From NCBI GenBank assembly GCA_016291135.1, contig JAEFAE010000005.1:1-64000 (forward strand): DNA of 64,000 nt, in the 5' to 3' direction. The translations under genes were made by a program, and so were the position numbers. Position 1 is the first letter of the stretch. Every line of letters begins with the position of its first letter. The notes under the pieces were generated by a model that was given only the letters and a program-made list of their open reading frames with translations, ran no database searches and was not told where the DNA came from. This document shows positions 24,057-32,761 of this stretch, one piece after another. Source of the stretch: Bacteroidales bacterium (GTDB lineage: Bacteria > Bacteroidota > Bacteroidia > Bacteroidales > F082).

Positions 24057-25700
24057 TTATTCTTTTTGCAATCTCAAAAAAGCCAGATTGTCTTCCATTT
24101 CTGTTTTATAAAAGTCCCCGGGCCAATCAAAGGCACCTGTTTCATTAATTTCCAGTCGCCTAACAGAAATATAATCTTTCCTTTGATTATAGTCCTTTCG
24201 TTCAAAATAGTAGATGGCAACTTCTTCAGGTGTCAATTGTTTCTTCTCGGCCATTAACCTCCTTAATCTCCTTAGCATATATTCACTGTGGCTTTCAATG
24301 ATGAGTTTCTTGTTTTTATTCGAGACCAACTCGGCAAAAAGATTTGCCAATTCTGCTTGCATCTTAGGGTGTAAATGGATTTCTGGCTGTTCTATCATAG
24401 TTAATGAGTCAGCTTCCGCAGAATGACATTGAATTAGAATGGGTAGTATCTGAGAAACGCCAAAACCCACCTCGGGAATATTCAACATATTCTCATCTTG
24501 TTCCACAATCAAATGATTTATCATTTCTTCATTACTTTCAGATACATCAATAGAAAAATTAAACTTATATAACCATTCATTAACGAATGCCTTGGTCTCA
24601 GGTTTACTTTTTAATATCTCAACACAAGTTTCAGGATCGGAGCAATCGATATAATCCAAATAATGATCTTTATCTAATACATAATAATGCTTGGGTGCAG
24701 CACGAAGAGGGCCAATATGATTGAGTTGATTTAATTCAAATTCATGCATCAAACCTAATAAAACATTCTGGACAATTTTTAGAAAATAGTTTGCCAATGT
24801 TGTTTCATTGTCCTTCCTATTGAAATTTTCATATGGATATTCGAAACATAAAAAAATTGAATTACTATGCATAAAATGGTTTCCAATGGAATCAATGTGT
24901 CGACTACTCATTTCTGACATGTCGATCAAATCCGAATGGAAAACAAAATCCGAATCCTTTTTGGACAATTTAAAAAGTACTTTGTTATCAACCATTATTT
25001 TTATGTCTGAAATCACAAGCTTTTTTCTTTCGTATGAAATTGTGTAAGAAACGGTATACTCATAATTCTCTCTCATTGCATTTTGAAGATTCGAAAGCAT
25101 AGTGTGCACCGCTATAAAATCTCGCTTTGAAGGATCATAGAAATCAGATTTAGACAAACATGTACCATTTATATTAATGGATTCTGAACGTCGTATATAA
25201 TCCTGCGCATTCGGTTTCGAAACGACATCAACTAATTTATTAATAAAAACAGAAAAAGTTTTTGTTTCCATTAGACTATCATCGGTAAACCTCTCACTAT
25301 CACCCAATTTACTACGATTGTAAATCAAGTCACTTAAGCCGGCCAAACGTAAAGAACTGGTCAAACGCAGTATTGAACGCACATATTCCCTCAAACAACG
25401 ACTCAACCAATAATTAGGGGAATGACTGCTAAACTTTATTGCTATTTCGAACGGTTGAGATGTATCCTTATTGCGAAAAAGATGTCCAATTGGTCCCATT
25501 TTAGCAAAATGTCCATGGAGATCTAATGGGGCCTTTTCCCTAAATTTAGATGGTTGAGCGGTTTGGAACAACAACAACAACAATTGAATAAGAGAAGTTT
25601 TACCAGCACTGTTTTCTCCAAGGAATATCGTGATGGGTTTAAGGTCAATTTTAGCTTCTTCGAATCCTTTGTAGTTTTTAACGGCTAACGATTCTAACAT
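24057..25700 (-). CDS. OLD-like AAA ATPase with DUF3696
   Basis: A 547-residue ABC-type ATPase. Walker A is GENSAGKTSL (29-38), a signature-like VGFGVSQILPIL lies near residue 408, Walker B is LTMIEQPEIHLHP (about 428-440) and the H-loop is IIESHSEYMLRRL. The last 60 residues (AIYYFERK, then GAFDWPGDFY) fit DUF3696. No TOPRIM domain follows, so it is not a full OLD nuclease. Such ATPases work with partner proteins in several defence and toxin systems. Here the partners would be the 166- and 69-residue proteins. Confidence 0.85.
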   Translation of the reverse strand: MLESLAVKNYKGFEEAKIDLKPITIFLGENSAGKTSLIQLLLLLFQTAQPSKFREKAPLDLHGHFAKMGPIGHLFRNKDTSQPFEIAIKFSSHSPNYWLSRCLREYVRSILRLTSSLRLAGLSDLIYNRSKLGDSERFTDDSLMETKTFSVFINKLVDVVSKPNAQDYIRRSESININGTCLSKSDFYDPSKRDFIAVHTMLSNLQNAMRENYEYTVSYTISYERKKLVISDIKIMVDNKVLFKLSKKDSDFVFHSDLIDMSEMSSRHIDSIGNHFMHSNSIFLCFEYPYENFNRKDNETTLANYFLKIVQNVLLGLMHEFELNQLNHIGPLRAAPKHYYVLDKDHYLDYIDCSDPETCVEILKSKPETKAFVNEWLYKFNFSIDVSESNEEMINHLIVEQDENMLNIPEVGFGVSQILPILIQCHSAEADSLTMIEQPEIHLHPKMQAELANLFAELVSNKNKKLIIESHSEYMLRRLRRLMAEKKQLTPEEVAIYYFERKDYNQRKDYISVRRLEINETGAFDWPGDFYKTEMEDNLAFLRLQKE

Positions 25701-25807
25701 GACGTTTAATATTAGAAAAATTATGAAATAAAATCAACAATTATTTTAAACACTTTACCATTAATAAATAAGCAAAAAAAGAACTTTAGTAAATAGAAAT
25801 AAATCCT

Positions 25808-26026
25808 TCACGGCAACCGAGGCTCTTCTTCCCGATATTCCAAAATATCCCCTGGCGTACACTGTAATTCTCGACAAATCGCATCAAGAGTATTCAGTCG
25901 GATAGCCTTCACCTTCCCTGTCTTCAATATGGAGAGATTAGCTTGTGTAAGGCCTATCTTCTCCGCCAACTCGTTTGAACGCATCTTGCGTTTGGCCAGC
26001 ATCACATCCAAATTCATTACAATCAT
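25808..26026 (-). CDS. XRE-family HTH regulator
   Basis: A 72-residue helix-turn-helix protein of the short Cro/CI type (SNELAEKIGLTQANLSILKTG, then LNTLDAICRELQCTPGDILEY). It begins 3 bp after the DUF2975 gene. DUF2975/XRE pairs are a standard arrangement, in which the regulator is thought to control its own operon together with the membrane partner. Confidence 0.92.
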   Translation of the reverse strand: MIVMNLDVMLAKRKMRSNELAEKIGLTQANLSILKTGKVKAIRLNTLDAICRELQCTPGDILEYREEEPRLP

Positions 26027-26029
26027 GAC

Positions 26030-26509
26030 TCAAACGGTTAAATTGTTCTCCTCCACCGCATCAGCGGCAATCTTATACATAAAGGCAAAGAAAAGGATGC
26101 AGAAAGGAATAACGATATTTGAATGGGTATAGCCGAAATTAAAGTCCTCGCGAAATAGAATTGGCTCATTCGCCCAACAAAGCCGATGCACGAAATAGGC
26201 CAAAGCCAACCAGAAAAACAACTTCACATTACTCTTTGGGAAGACGACGCCGTCCCGTGTGCTTTTCAAAAAATTAAAAGCGGCCTTAACGCACAGGCCA
26301 ATCGTTATAGCAATACTAAACACATCCAACACAAAAAACGAAATTTTTAGCACTGTACGTTGCGTCCAGTCAACATCCCTACTCATCACTCCTTTTCCCG
26401 TCAAAAAGCCATAATAAACAAGTGCATAAAACACCGCCCATGCGGCACACAATACAATAGCCACATAGCTGCAAATTCGGATACCCATCCAAGTTTTTTG
26501 TGTAGTCAT
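26030..26509 (-). CDS. DUF2975 membrane protein
   Basis: A 159-residue protein from ATG 26509. The longer open frame starts upstream of the promoter -7 element at 26547-26540. It has four membrane helices (about 10-30, 53-75, 95-115, 130-150). Its size and its coupling to a short XRE gene identify DUF2975. The function is unknown. Confidence 0.85.
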   Translation of the reverse strand: MTTQKTWMGIRICSYVAIVLCAAWAVFYALVYYGFLTGKGVMSRDVDWTQRTVLKISFFVLDVFSIAITIGLCVKAAFNFLKSTRDGVVFPKSNVKLFFWLALAYFVHRLCWANEPILFREDFNFGYTHSNIVIPFCILFFAFMYKIAADAVEENNLTV

Positions 26510-26539
26510 AATTGAGTGTTTAACGGTTGGTTTAGGTTG

Positions 26540-26547
26540 CAAAGGTA
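26540..26547 (-). promoter_or_regulatory. -7 element of the DUF2975/XRE operon
   Basis: The minus strand reads TACCTTTG 30 bp upstream of ATG 26509. There is no clear TTG at the expected distance. Confidence 0.5.
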
Positions 26548-26631
26548 ATGCTTTTTCCGTTTTAATCTCACACTGGGGGTGCCAATTTTTCACTGGCACC
26601 CCTACAATAACATCCCTAAACATGGCCACAT

Positions 26632-27234
26632 TCAGTTTGATGGGTAAACATCAACAGCCACGGCCACGTATCTCCCAAGAACCTCGTCGTAATATGCGGC
26701 ATAAATGCCCTCTCTAATAATGATGGTATCGTTGTCCACCACAATAGGTTGACCTATGGCGAGGTATCCATCTGAAGTAAACCCATTCTCGTCCGCGGTA
26801 GGAACAATAACAAGCTTACCATCCACCAAACATCCCCTTACATTCGCCCCATGATTGATAGTATCCATCTTGGATGCAGAACACAGCCCATAAAGGTCAT
26901 TATCACAATCACCATTAGCCAATGGCCAATGCCATGTAATCACATACTGTGTGCCTTGCGTTCTATCCTCCTCCCCACAATTGTTAATCACATTTTTGCA
27001 AAGATCAGTGTAATCTTTAACTTGGTGACTATCAAAAAAGGCCTTTCCCTGCTCCCAACTCATAACTTCAGCCATTTCAGCCAAAGTATAGCCTTCAACA
27101 TTATCTTCTTGTGTTTGCGTAAAATTAGATTGGAGATTGTTTTTCTCTTCTATTTTTTCTTTGCTACAAGCCCCGACAACCGCAACTATAACAGCAAAGA
27201 CAAACATTACCATTAAAATCCTTATTGTTTTCAT
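26632..27234 (-). CDS. Lipoprotein of unknown function
   Basis: A 200-residue protein with lipobox VVGAC (Cys23). The rest has TLAEMAEVMSWEQGKAFFDS near 52-70 and four further Cys. I know no family. It follows the thioredoxin/DUF1573 gene by 37 bp and is probably the last gene of that operon. Confidence 0.7.
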   Translation of the reverse strand: MKTIRILMVMFVFAVIVAVVGACSKEKIEEKNNLQSNFTQTQEDNVEGYTLAEMAEVMSWEQGKAFFDSHQVKDYTDLCKNVINNCGEEDRTQGTQYVITWHWPLANGDCDNDLYGLCSASKMDTINHGANVRGCLVDGKLVIVPTADENGFTSDGYLAIGQPIVVDNDTIIIREGIYAAYYDEVLGRYVAVAVDVYPSN

Positions 27235-27271
27235 ACAATCAAATTTATTGTTTGTTCCAATTTACTTTATA

Positions 27272-28870
27272 TTATTTATTTAGCACGAACCCATTGATCC
27301 GAAGTACTATTTGTGGGAAAGATTCGTCATTTGATTTCACAACGATAGCTTTTGTAAACGATCCAGTTTTATTTGGATAATACCTCACCCTAATACATCC
27401 TTTCTCATTTGGCCCAATAGGCTGTTTGGACCATTCCGGAATTACACAGCCACATGATGAAAAAGCCGAAGTTATGAGTAATGGCGCCATCCCCTTGTTA
27501 GAGTAATCAAATACATGTTCTACACTTTCGTAAATACTAATAGTATCGAAGTTAAACACAACATCTTCAAAAAAAATACTCGGTTCACAAGAATCTCGAA
27601 TCCCAATCCCCGGGGTGAAGCCTTGTTGTTGCTCATAAGCCTTTTTAGCATTGAGGAGTCCTGAATAATCAAGACGGTTGGATCGCCAAACAACTTCTTT
27701 CTGGGGTGAAATAAGATAGTATGATGGATAAGCATTCCCCACCAGAGCAATTGTCGTGTTTATACCTTTCGCGGAAAAAAGAATATCTTCTATGCAGTAT
27801 TTTTTTGCTGTTTCTGCTATAAGATTCCAATTGTCTGATAAAGCATTGACCGCAATAATGCGAACACCTTCTGTCTCAATCAAACAATAACCTAGCGAAT
27901 CTTTTTCTTTCCGCATTTTTTCAAATCCTTCACAGCAGCCCCTACATCCAAATTGCCAAAGATCGAGAAGTACCCATTTTGATTGTTCCTCCAGTTTAAC
28001 CGTATCACCATTTAATGACACCAATGGATATTTCCATAAATCAGAAAACAATTCTTCTTTAGCAATTACCGTCATATTATATGGGAGGGACAACTCCGTA
28101 TGAGTACAAAAACCATCATACTTTACACTTTTTAAATCAAACAAGGAATCATAAAACACTGACTTATCTTCAAAACTATAATTATACAATCTATATATTA
28201 TCCTTTCTTTGAAGTCATTTTGTGTGCTGTTATAGGCAAGGATGCTATCAACTAGATAATTATCCGAATTAATCCATGTTTGAAATTCGTATTGAAGTGG
28301 TTCTGTAAAACCATCACTTTCACTCTTTTTTCGAAAAACCTTTTGTGTAACTCCATTAAAGCATATCCTTGGCTTTTCGTTGAATACTGCATCTTCATAA
28401 TGATAAATATATGATTTTTGCAATCCCAACCTCATATAAAATGGCAGATTCAGCGTATAATATGGTAAAAAACGCAACAAGCCAAACACGTGCCTTTTCA
28501 TAACAAAATATGTATTATTGAAATTAATTCTATTATGAAAAACTGATATTTCCCGATTCATTGCATCAATCACACAAATACTATCCCTAGTGATCATATA
28601 GCACACCTGATTGTCAATGAAATTAACAAACATCCTAGATTTATGCTTATTATACTGGTAACTAATGCAACACGAAGATCTTTCTTCTAATTCATTGAAT
28701 TGATTATCTATTTTCAGCCAAAAGCTTATCCATTCTTTCCCTTTCACCGATTGGGTTGAACAATTTTTATATTTTTTCTGCGCCTCACTGCACCCTGGCT
28801 TAATCAGCATGTACGCTATCACAATCAGCACAACACACACAATTGTTTTGAAAATAGCGCTTTTTTTCAT
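27272..28870 (-). CDS. Thioredoxin-fold protein with C-terminal DUF1573
   Basis: A 532-residue envelope protein. The N-terminus has a hydrophobic anchor (about 7-23, FKTIVCVVLIVIAYMLI) followed by Cys27. The first 280 residues are beta-rich, as in 6-bladed propeller-like Bacteroidetes proteins. Residues about 285-400 form a TlpA-like thioredoxin fold with an unusual CRGCC active site in place of CxxC alone. The last 100 residues are an Ig-like DUF1573 (HVFDYSNKGMAPLLITSA then SSCGCVIPEW). It overlaps the lipoprotein gene before it by 4 bp. A periplasmic redox role on Cys-rich partners is likely. Confidence 0.75.
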   Translation of the reverse strand: MKKSAIFKTIVCVVLIVIAYMLIKPGCSEAQKKYKNCSTQSVKGKEWISFWLKIDNQFNELEERSSCCISYQYNKHKSRMFVNFIDNQVCYMITRDSICVIDAMNREISVFHNRINFNNTYFVMKRHVFGLLRFLPYYTLNLPFYMRLGLQKSYIYHYEDAVFNEKPRICFNGVTQKVFRKKSESDGFTEPLQYEFQTWINSDNYLVDSILAYNSTQNDFKERIIYRLYNYSFEDKSVFYDSLFDLKSVKYDGFCTHTELSLPYNMTVIAKEELFSDLWKYPLVSLNGDTVKLEEQSKWVLLDLWQFGCRGCCEGFEKMRKEKDSLGYCLIETEGVRIIAVNALSDNWNLIAETAKKYCIEDILFSAKGINTTIALVGNAYPSYYLISPQKEVVWRSNRLDYSGLLNAKKAYEQQQGFTPGIGIRDSCEPSIFFEDVVFNFDTISIYESVEHVFDYSNKGMAPLLITSAFSSCGCVIPEWSKQPIGPNEKGCIRVRYYPNKTGSFTKAIVVKSNDESFPQIVLRINGFVLNK

Positions 28871-29577
28871 AGTGCGAGTATTGCTAATATTACACCAATA
28901 ACCGCCAAATACCCACTATTATCAATTGTTATATCACAATATCTTTGCGGATTATCTCCTTTACACTCCGTACAAGTCCAGCCAAACAATTGAGGTTTAA
29001 TCGGCAGACATCCCCTTGAACACAAATGAGATGTGCAACTAATACAAAACAAAGGGCCTCCTGGTTGATAGCAAGGAGTTACACTATCTAATCTGTGATC
29101 CACCACACTAACATTCGATATTTCATCCCCATAATTTATGAATGAATAACACCCTCCTTCAACTTCTTTTGAAAGATAATAACAAACACTGTCCTCGTAA
29201 ACCACCTTATCTATAAAAGCTTCAGACGCCCATACGGTAATACTGTTTTCTGTTTCGGTATCGATTATCACAATTTGTAAGCCGGAAAACGAGGTATCCC
29301 CTACGGGTATTGCTTCAACTATCTCAACGGTTTCTAAATAATAACGATCAACATTTTTTTGAGGCATTTGCTTGTTTAATACACCTTGTAAATCTTCAAT
29401 GTTAAACGAATACGATACCTTTCCGGTTTCTGTCACCATAGTTGCTAATGGTTTCTTTTCTTCTATCCCATTTATTATTGGGGGAAGTATCCGATTATTT
29501 TCTTTTTTGCAAGCCATAAAAGTCGTGGCCATCATCGCGAGAATCAATGTTCCCATTGTAAATCTAAACTTTTTCAT
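28867..29577 (-). CDS. Cys-rich lipoprotein
   Basis: A 236-residue protein from ATG 29577 with lipobox TTFMACKK (Cys23). The C-terminal third has a cluster of about ten Cys (CISCTSHLCSRGCLPIK, then CTEC and YC), followed by a hydrophobic end (about 218-235). The Cys cluster next to the thioredoxin-fold gene, which it overlaps by 4 bp, suggests a substrate or partner in disulfide exchange. I do not recognise the family. Confidence 0.7.
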   Translation of the reverse strand: MKKFRFTMGTLILAMMATTFMACKKENNRILPPIINGIEEKKPLATMVTETGKVSYSFNIEDLQGVLNKQMPQKNVDRYYLETVEIVEAIPVGDTSFSGLQIVIIDTETENSITVWASEAFIDKVVYEDSVCYYLSKEVEGGCYSFINYGDEISNVSVVDHRLDSVTPCYQPGGPLFCISCTSHLCSRGCLPIKPQLFGWTCTECKGDNPQRYCDITIDNSGYLAVIGVILAILAL

Positions 29578-29652
29578 TTCAAAATTTTTAATAGTTAAAC
29601 ATTTTTTGTTGACAATTCCGAGCGCGCACTCTTTTTTAATCAATTGATGCTT

Positions 29653-29681
29653 CAAAATTATAACTTTTTATTGATTAACAA
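29653..29681 (-). promoter_or_regulatory. Promoter of the lipoprotein/DUF1573 operon
   Basis: TTG (minus, 29681-29679), 18 bp, TAATTTTG (29660-29653), about 75 bp before ATG 29577. Confidence 0.45.
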
Positions 29682-29947
29682 TAATTTTTTATGAATTTTT
29701 TTGATTTATTTTAATATTCTTATTTTTCCAGAGAACAAAACAGCATCACACACTCCCTGAATCCAGCAGGAGTAATCCCGAAACAACTAATCAATTTGTT
29801 TAGAATTCTCAGTTGGCTTTAGGGGTTATAAATATGGGTATTCCAAAATAAGAAGTCTGTATTACAAGGGAAGAAAGAGACTCCCTCTAAAAAATCCTAG
29901 TGGTGGCCTTAGACACAAACCAATCCATCGGTTTGTACTTCTTCTAA

Positions 29948-30185
29948 ATGTGGAATGATTTGGAGGAACTATTAGAGCGCAATGTCGATCTCGTTTCCGA
30001 AGGCACCCTCATTCAATTCGCCCACGAAACTGCTGAAGGTGACAAATCTTGATCAATGAGGAAACATAGCTACGACATGGATACGGAAAGTCCTCAATAA
30101 TGATCTTCCTGAACATTCCCAGCTGATCGACAAACACCTCTCCGAAACCGACCGGACCACCTGGGAAGACTCTGATTCGAAATAG
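29948..30185 (+). pseudogene. Degraded MNT/HEPN toxin-antitoxin pair
   Basis: A 34-codon fragment at 29948-30052 (DLEELLERNVDLVSEGTL) matches the C-terminal end of MNT-type nucleotidyltransferases. Beyond its stop, two frames carry pieces of a DUF86-type HEPN protein: RKHSYDMDTE, like the conserved RNxxxHEYxxxDTE site, then in another frame VLNNDLPEHSQLIDKHL. A frameshift separates them. Neither gene has an intact start. The region from 29700 to 29947 has no other gene I can support. Confidence 0.6.
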
Positions 30186-30187
30186 CT

Positions 30188-30472
30188 CTATTTGATGTAG
30201 TTTACGTCATCGTATTCTGGATTCTCAAACTCCCTGACGGCGTAGGAGCAGAAAGCATGGATAAGGAATCCATGTTCACGGGCATAGTTGACGGTGGCAT
30301 CAAGCAACGCCTTGGCGACACCGTGTCCACGATACTCGGGCTTCACTATGGTGTGCATCAGGCCGAGCGTTTTTGGCTCAATCCACTCGTAGGATATGTG
30401 GCCAATTCTTTGACCGTTCTCCTGAGCGATGAACACACCATTCTTTTCGCCGTTCTTATGAATTATCTCCAT
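30188..30472 (-). CDS. YjdJ-like GNAT acetyltransferase
   Basis: A 94-residue minimal GNAT fold with the acetyl-CoA loop VKPEYRGHGVAKALL (about 43-57) and a C-terminal HAFCSYAVREF. The short form without the N-terminal GNAT strands is typical of the YjdJ group. It follows the YjdI-like gene by 11 bp. The substrate is unknown. Confidence 0.85.
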   Translation of the reverse strand: MEIIHKNGEKNGVFIAQENGQRIGHISYEWIEPKTLGLMHTIVKPEYRGHGVAKALLDATVNYAREHGFLIHAFCSYAVREFENPEYDDVNYIK

Positions 30473-30483
30473 CTACCGACTTG

Positions 30484-30693
30484 TTATTTGTTAAGCTTAT
30501 AGGTCAGAGCTCCAGATGGACAGGCCTCAATCTGAACGATCAGTTCTTCCGTTGTGGCGTTCTCTGGTCGGCACCACGGCCTTGCTTGGAGGTTGTAAAC
30601 TTTGGGCAAAGTGCGGAAACAGATTCCGGCATGTGTGCATTTCTCGGGTTGCCAAATTACAGTCAGGTCTTCTGTCTTGTATTCTTTTATCAT
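30484..30693 (-). CDS. YjdI-like mono-cluster [4Fe-4S] protein
   Basis: A 69-residue protein from ATG 30693. CTHAGIC (about 19-25), the RPWCRP segment and EACPSGAL hold the Cys that fit the divergent 4Fe-4S mono-cluster family. It is paired with the YjdJ-like gene, the usual arrangement. An upstream ATG at 30729 lacks conservation and is nearer the -7 element. Confidence 0.8.
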   Translation of the reverse strand: MIKEYKTEDLTVIWQPEKCTHAGICFRTLPKVYNLQARPWCRPENATTEELIVQIEACPSGALTYKLNK

Positions 30694-30742
30694 AGCAGTA
30701 AAGATGTGTTTTTGAATTATAGTAGGCAAACTGTTTGTTGGG

Positions 30743-30770
30743 CAAAGATAATCATTTTTCCCTATCTTTA
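30743..30770. promoter_or_regulatory. Divergent promoters of yjdI-like and esterase genes
   Basis: The minus strand has TATCTTTG (30750-30743) and the plus strand TATCTTTA (30763-30770, one base off), about 23 bp before ATG 30793. Confidence 0.55.
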
Positions 30771-30792
30771 CCGCTTCAAACTACTGAACGCC

Positions 30793-31422
30793 ATGAAAGA
30801 GGAAAAACACAGAATTTGTTATATGATTCTTCCCGAAGGAATCCGTGAGGATTTGGCGGAAGGGTTAATAGCCATGTCTGAGGAATACGCCGTTTCCATT
30901 GTTGTGATTCCTGGAGTGAACTGGAACGATGACCTCACTCCGTGGCCAGCGGAAGGCGTTTTCAAGAAAGCCAAGCCTTTCGGTGGAAATGCTTCATCTT
31001 CCCTTGACAAACTCACCAATAAGATCATCCCGGAAACCGAGAATCGTATGGGTGTCGTGGATGCTGAAAGAACCATCCTCGGCGTTTCGCTGTCTGGCCT
31101 TTTTGCGATTTGGGCGGCTTTCAACACCGATGCATTTACCAATGTCATCAGCATTTCAGGCTCGCTGTGGTATGATGGCTTTGTCGACTGGATGAGCGAA
31201 AACATACCATCACCCCAAGTCCAGAAGGTTTGTGTGCTGTTAGGTGAGCAGGAAAAGAACGCCAAGGACAAAAGGATGGCAACGGTAGAGGAGAGAAGTA
31301 TTCTTGCCGCTAATATTCTGAAAGCGAAAACTACTGCAGCTGTTTCATTTGAAGTGGTCGAAGGGACCCACTTTTCACCTATTTTGCCAAGGTTAGAGCG
31401 AGCCTTTGAAATCTCTTTCTGA
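30793..31422 (+). CDS. Alpha/beta hydrolase, esterase-like
   Basis: A 209-residue protein from ATG 30793. The nucleophile elbow GVSLSG (Ser99) is followed by FAIWAAF, and the C-terminal catalytic His lies in VEGTHFSP. This is the layout of the IroE/Fes-like or esterase D-like putative-esterase family (COG2819). It is at the short end of the family and has no signal peptide. The substrate is unknown. Longer in-frame reading upstream crosses the YjdI-like gene and is not used. Confidence 0.75.
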   Translation: MKEEKHRICYMILPEGIREDLAEGLIAMSEEYAVSIVVIPGVNWNDDLTPWPAEGVFKKAKPFGGNASSSLDKLTNKIIPETENRMGVVDAERTILGVSLSGLFAIWAAFNTDAFTNVISISGSLWYDGFVDWMSENIPSPQVQKVCVLLGEQEKNAKDKRMATVEERSILAANILKAKTTAAVSFEVVEGTHFSPILPRLERAFEISF

Positions 31423-31895
31423 TTTGACTCATCCTTTTAGTCATTGTTTTTTTCTTTTGGGCGCATCCCCCGACGGCCTGCTGAAGTGTGTCTTTGAGAG
31501 GAAGTGTATCGATATTGGTCAAGCTTTATCGATAAAGCAGAAGTGTCTCGAAGGCCGTCGGCGGTCGGGCTTTCCGGGGCTCCGCTATCGCTCCGGTGGT
31601 TTGTTCCATTCCACTTCGGGACAACGGCTCCTGCCGTCGCCGTCGACCCTCCGTTCCATTCCACAAACCACCAAGCCCCTCCAATCCCTTGCGCGCTGCC
31701 ACACCCCAGTCAAACGTCTGATGGCCTTCCGATTTTAATTATAATTCATCACCTATTTGTCCTCTATTTGTTAAAGTTTTTATGTAATTACCTTAGCCGC
31801 GTTAATAGTTGGAACTTAATATTATGAAAACAATAATATGCTCAGCCATACCCCCTCCTGTAAATCACAACCCGAAAAAGACAAGAAGGCGACCC
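31423..31895. repeat. GC-rich intergenic repeat before the IS
   Basis: 31460-31700 is GC-rich with inverted repeats (CCCGACGGCCTGCTGAAG, 31470-31487, opposed to GAAGGCCGTCGG, 31550-31561). CTCCGCTATCGCTCCG (31581-31596) recurs exactly at 39061-39076. The open frames here look like chance. From about 31740 to the IS the DNA is AT-rich and empty. Confidence 0.55.
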
Positions 31896-31937
31896 AACCT
31901 GATGTGACCCCCAGAAGTTGGACAGTTTAACATTAAA

Positions 31938-32720
31938 TTAAGTCCCTGAGAAAAGAGCTCGGTACTGCACCGGGCTCTTTCCTTTTAGCCTCAGTTTGAT
32001 TCTGTCGTTGTTGTAATATTGGATGTACTTTTTGAGTGCATCCTTGAACTGTTCGACAGAGTTCCAGTCCTGCAAATATAGCAATTCGTTTTTCATCAGG
32101 CCGAAGAAGTTTTCCATCATCGCGTTATCAAGGCAGTTCCCCTTGCGCGACATGCTCTGTGTTATATTCCTGTCTTCCAAGGCTTTCTGATATCGTTTGT
32201 GCTGGTACTGCCAGCCCTGGTCCGAGTGGAAAATGAGGTTCCCGTGTATGTCTCTTTTCTTGAAGGCCTTGTCCAGCATTCCCATGACCATCTTCAAGTC
32301 AGGACTATCTGATATTGTGTAGGAGACGATTTCTCCGTTGAACATGTCCAGGATGGGGGAAAGATACATCTTCCTTTCTTTGATTTTCACCTGCGTGACA
32401 TCGGTGGTCCATTTCTGGTCCGGCGCCGAAGCCTTGAAGTCCCTGTCAATCACGTTGGGGGCGATTTTGCCGAGTTCTCCCTTGTAGGACCGGTAGTGCT
32501 GTTTCTTTCCCTTGGCTTTCAAAGACATCTGTCCCATCAGCTTTTGGACGGTCTTGTGGTTGATGTCAACCCCTTCGTTGCGCAGTTGTGCCGTTACCCG
32601 GCGGTAGCCGTAACGGCCATGGTGTTCCTCATATACTGAACGTATGCGCTTCCTGACGGCATCATACCCGTCTGGCTGTCCCATGCGCTTGGTGTGGTAA
32701 TAGAAGGTGGAACGAGCCAT
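31938..32720 (-). CDS. IS150-like transposase OrfB (DDE)
   Basis: A 260-residue integrase-core protein from ATG 32720. It starts MARSTFYYH, has the HTH_21 segment (about 20-60) and a DDE set: Asp in WTTDVTQ (about 106), Asp in FHSDQGWQY and Glu in NAMMENFFG. Without frameshifting it lacks the N-terminal DNA-binding part. A -1 shift at the A7G run in orfA gives an in-frame fusion that enters this frame through KKSEGLSRGK and WAEAIEGLR. Confidence 0.92.
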   Translation of the reverse strand: MARSTFYYHTKRMGQPDGYDAVRKRIRSVYEEHHGRYGYRRVTAQLRNEGVDINHKTVQKLMGQMSLKAKGKKQHYRSYKGELGKIAPNVIDRDFKASAPDQKWTTDVTQVKIKERKMYLSPILDMFNGEIVSYTISDSPDLKMVMGMLDKAFKKRDIHGNLIFHSDQGWQYQHKRYQKALEDRNITQSMSRKGNCLDNAMMENFFGLMKNELLYLQDWNSVEQFKDALKKYIQYYNNDRIKLRLKGKSPVQYRALFSGT

Positions 32721-32761
32721 CCCCTTGATCTCAAGAAGGAGGTCAAGGTTGTGTTCCGGCC

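Noticed and set aside
25720-25800. Retron or reverse transcriptase partner of the OLD-like ATPase
   Set aside because: No reverse transcriptase gene and no structured RNA is visible next to it.
31406-31738. 110-codon plus-strand frame after the esterase gene
   Set aside because: Entirely within the inverted-repeat block and lacks any family feature.
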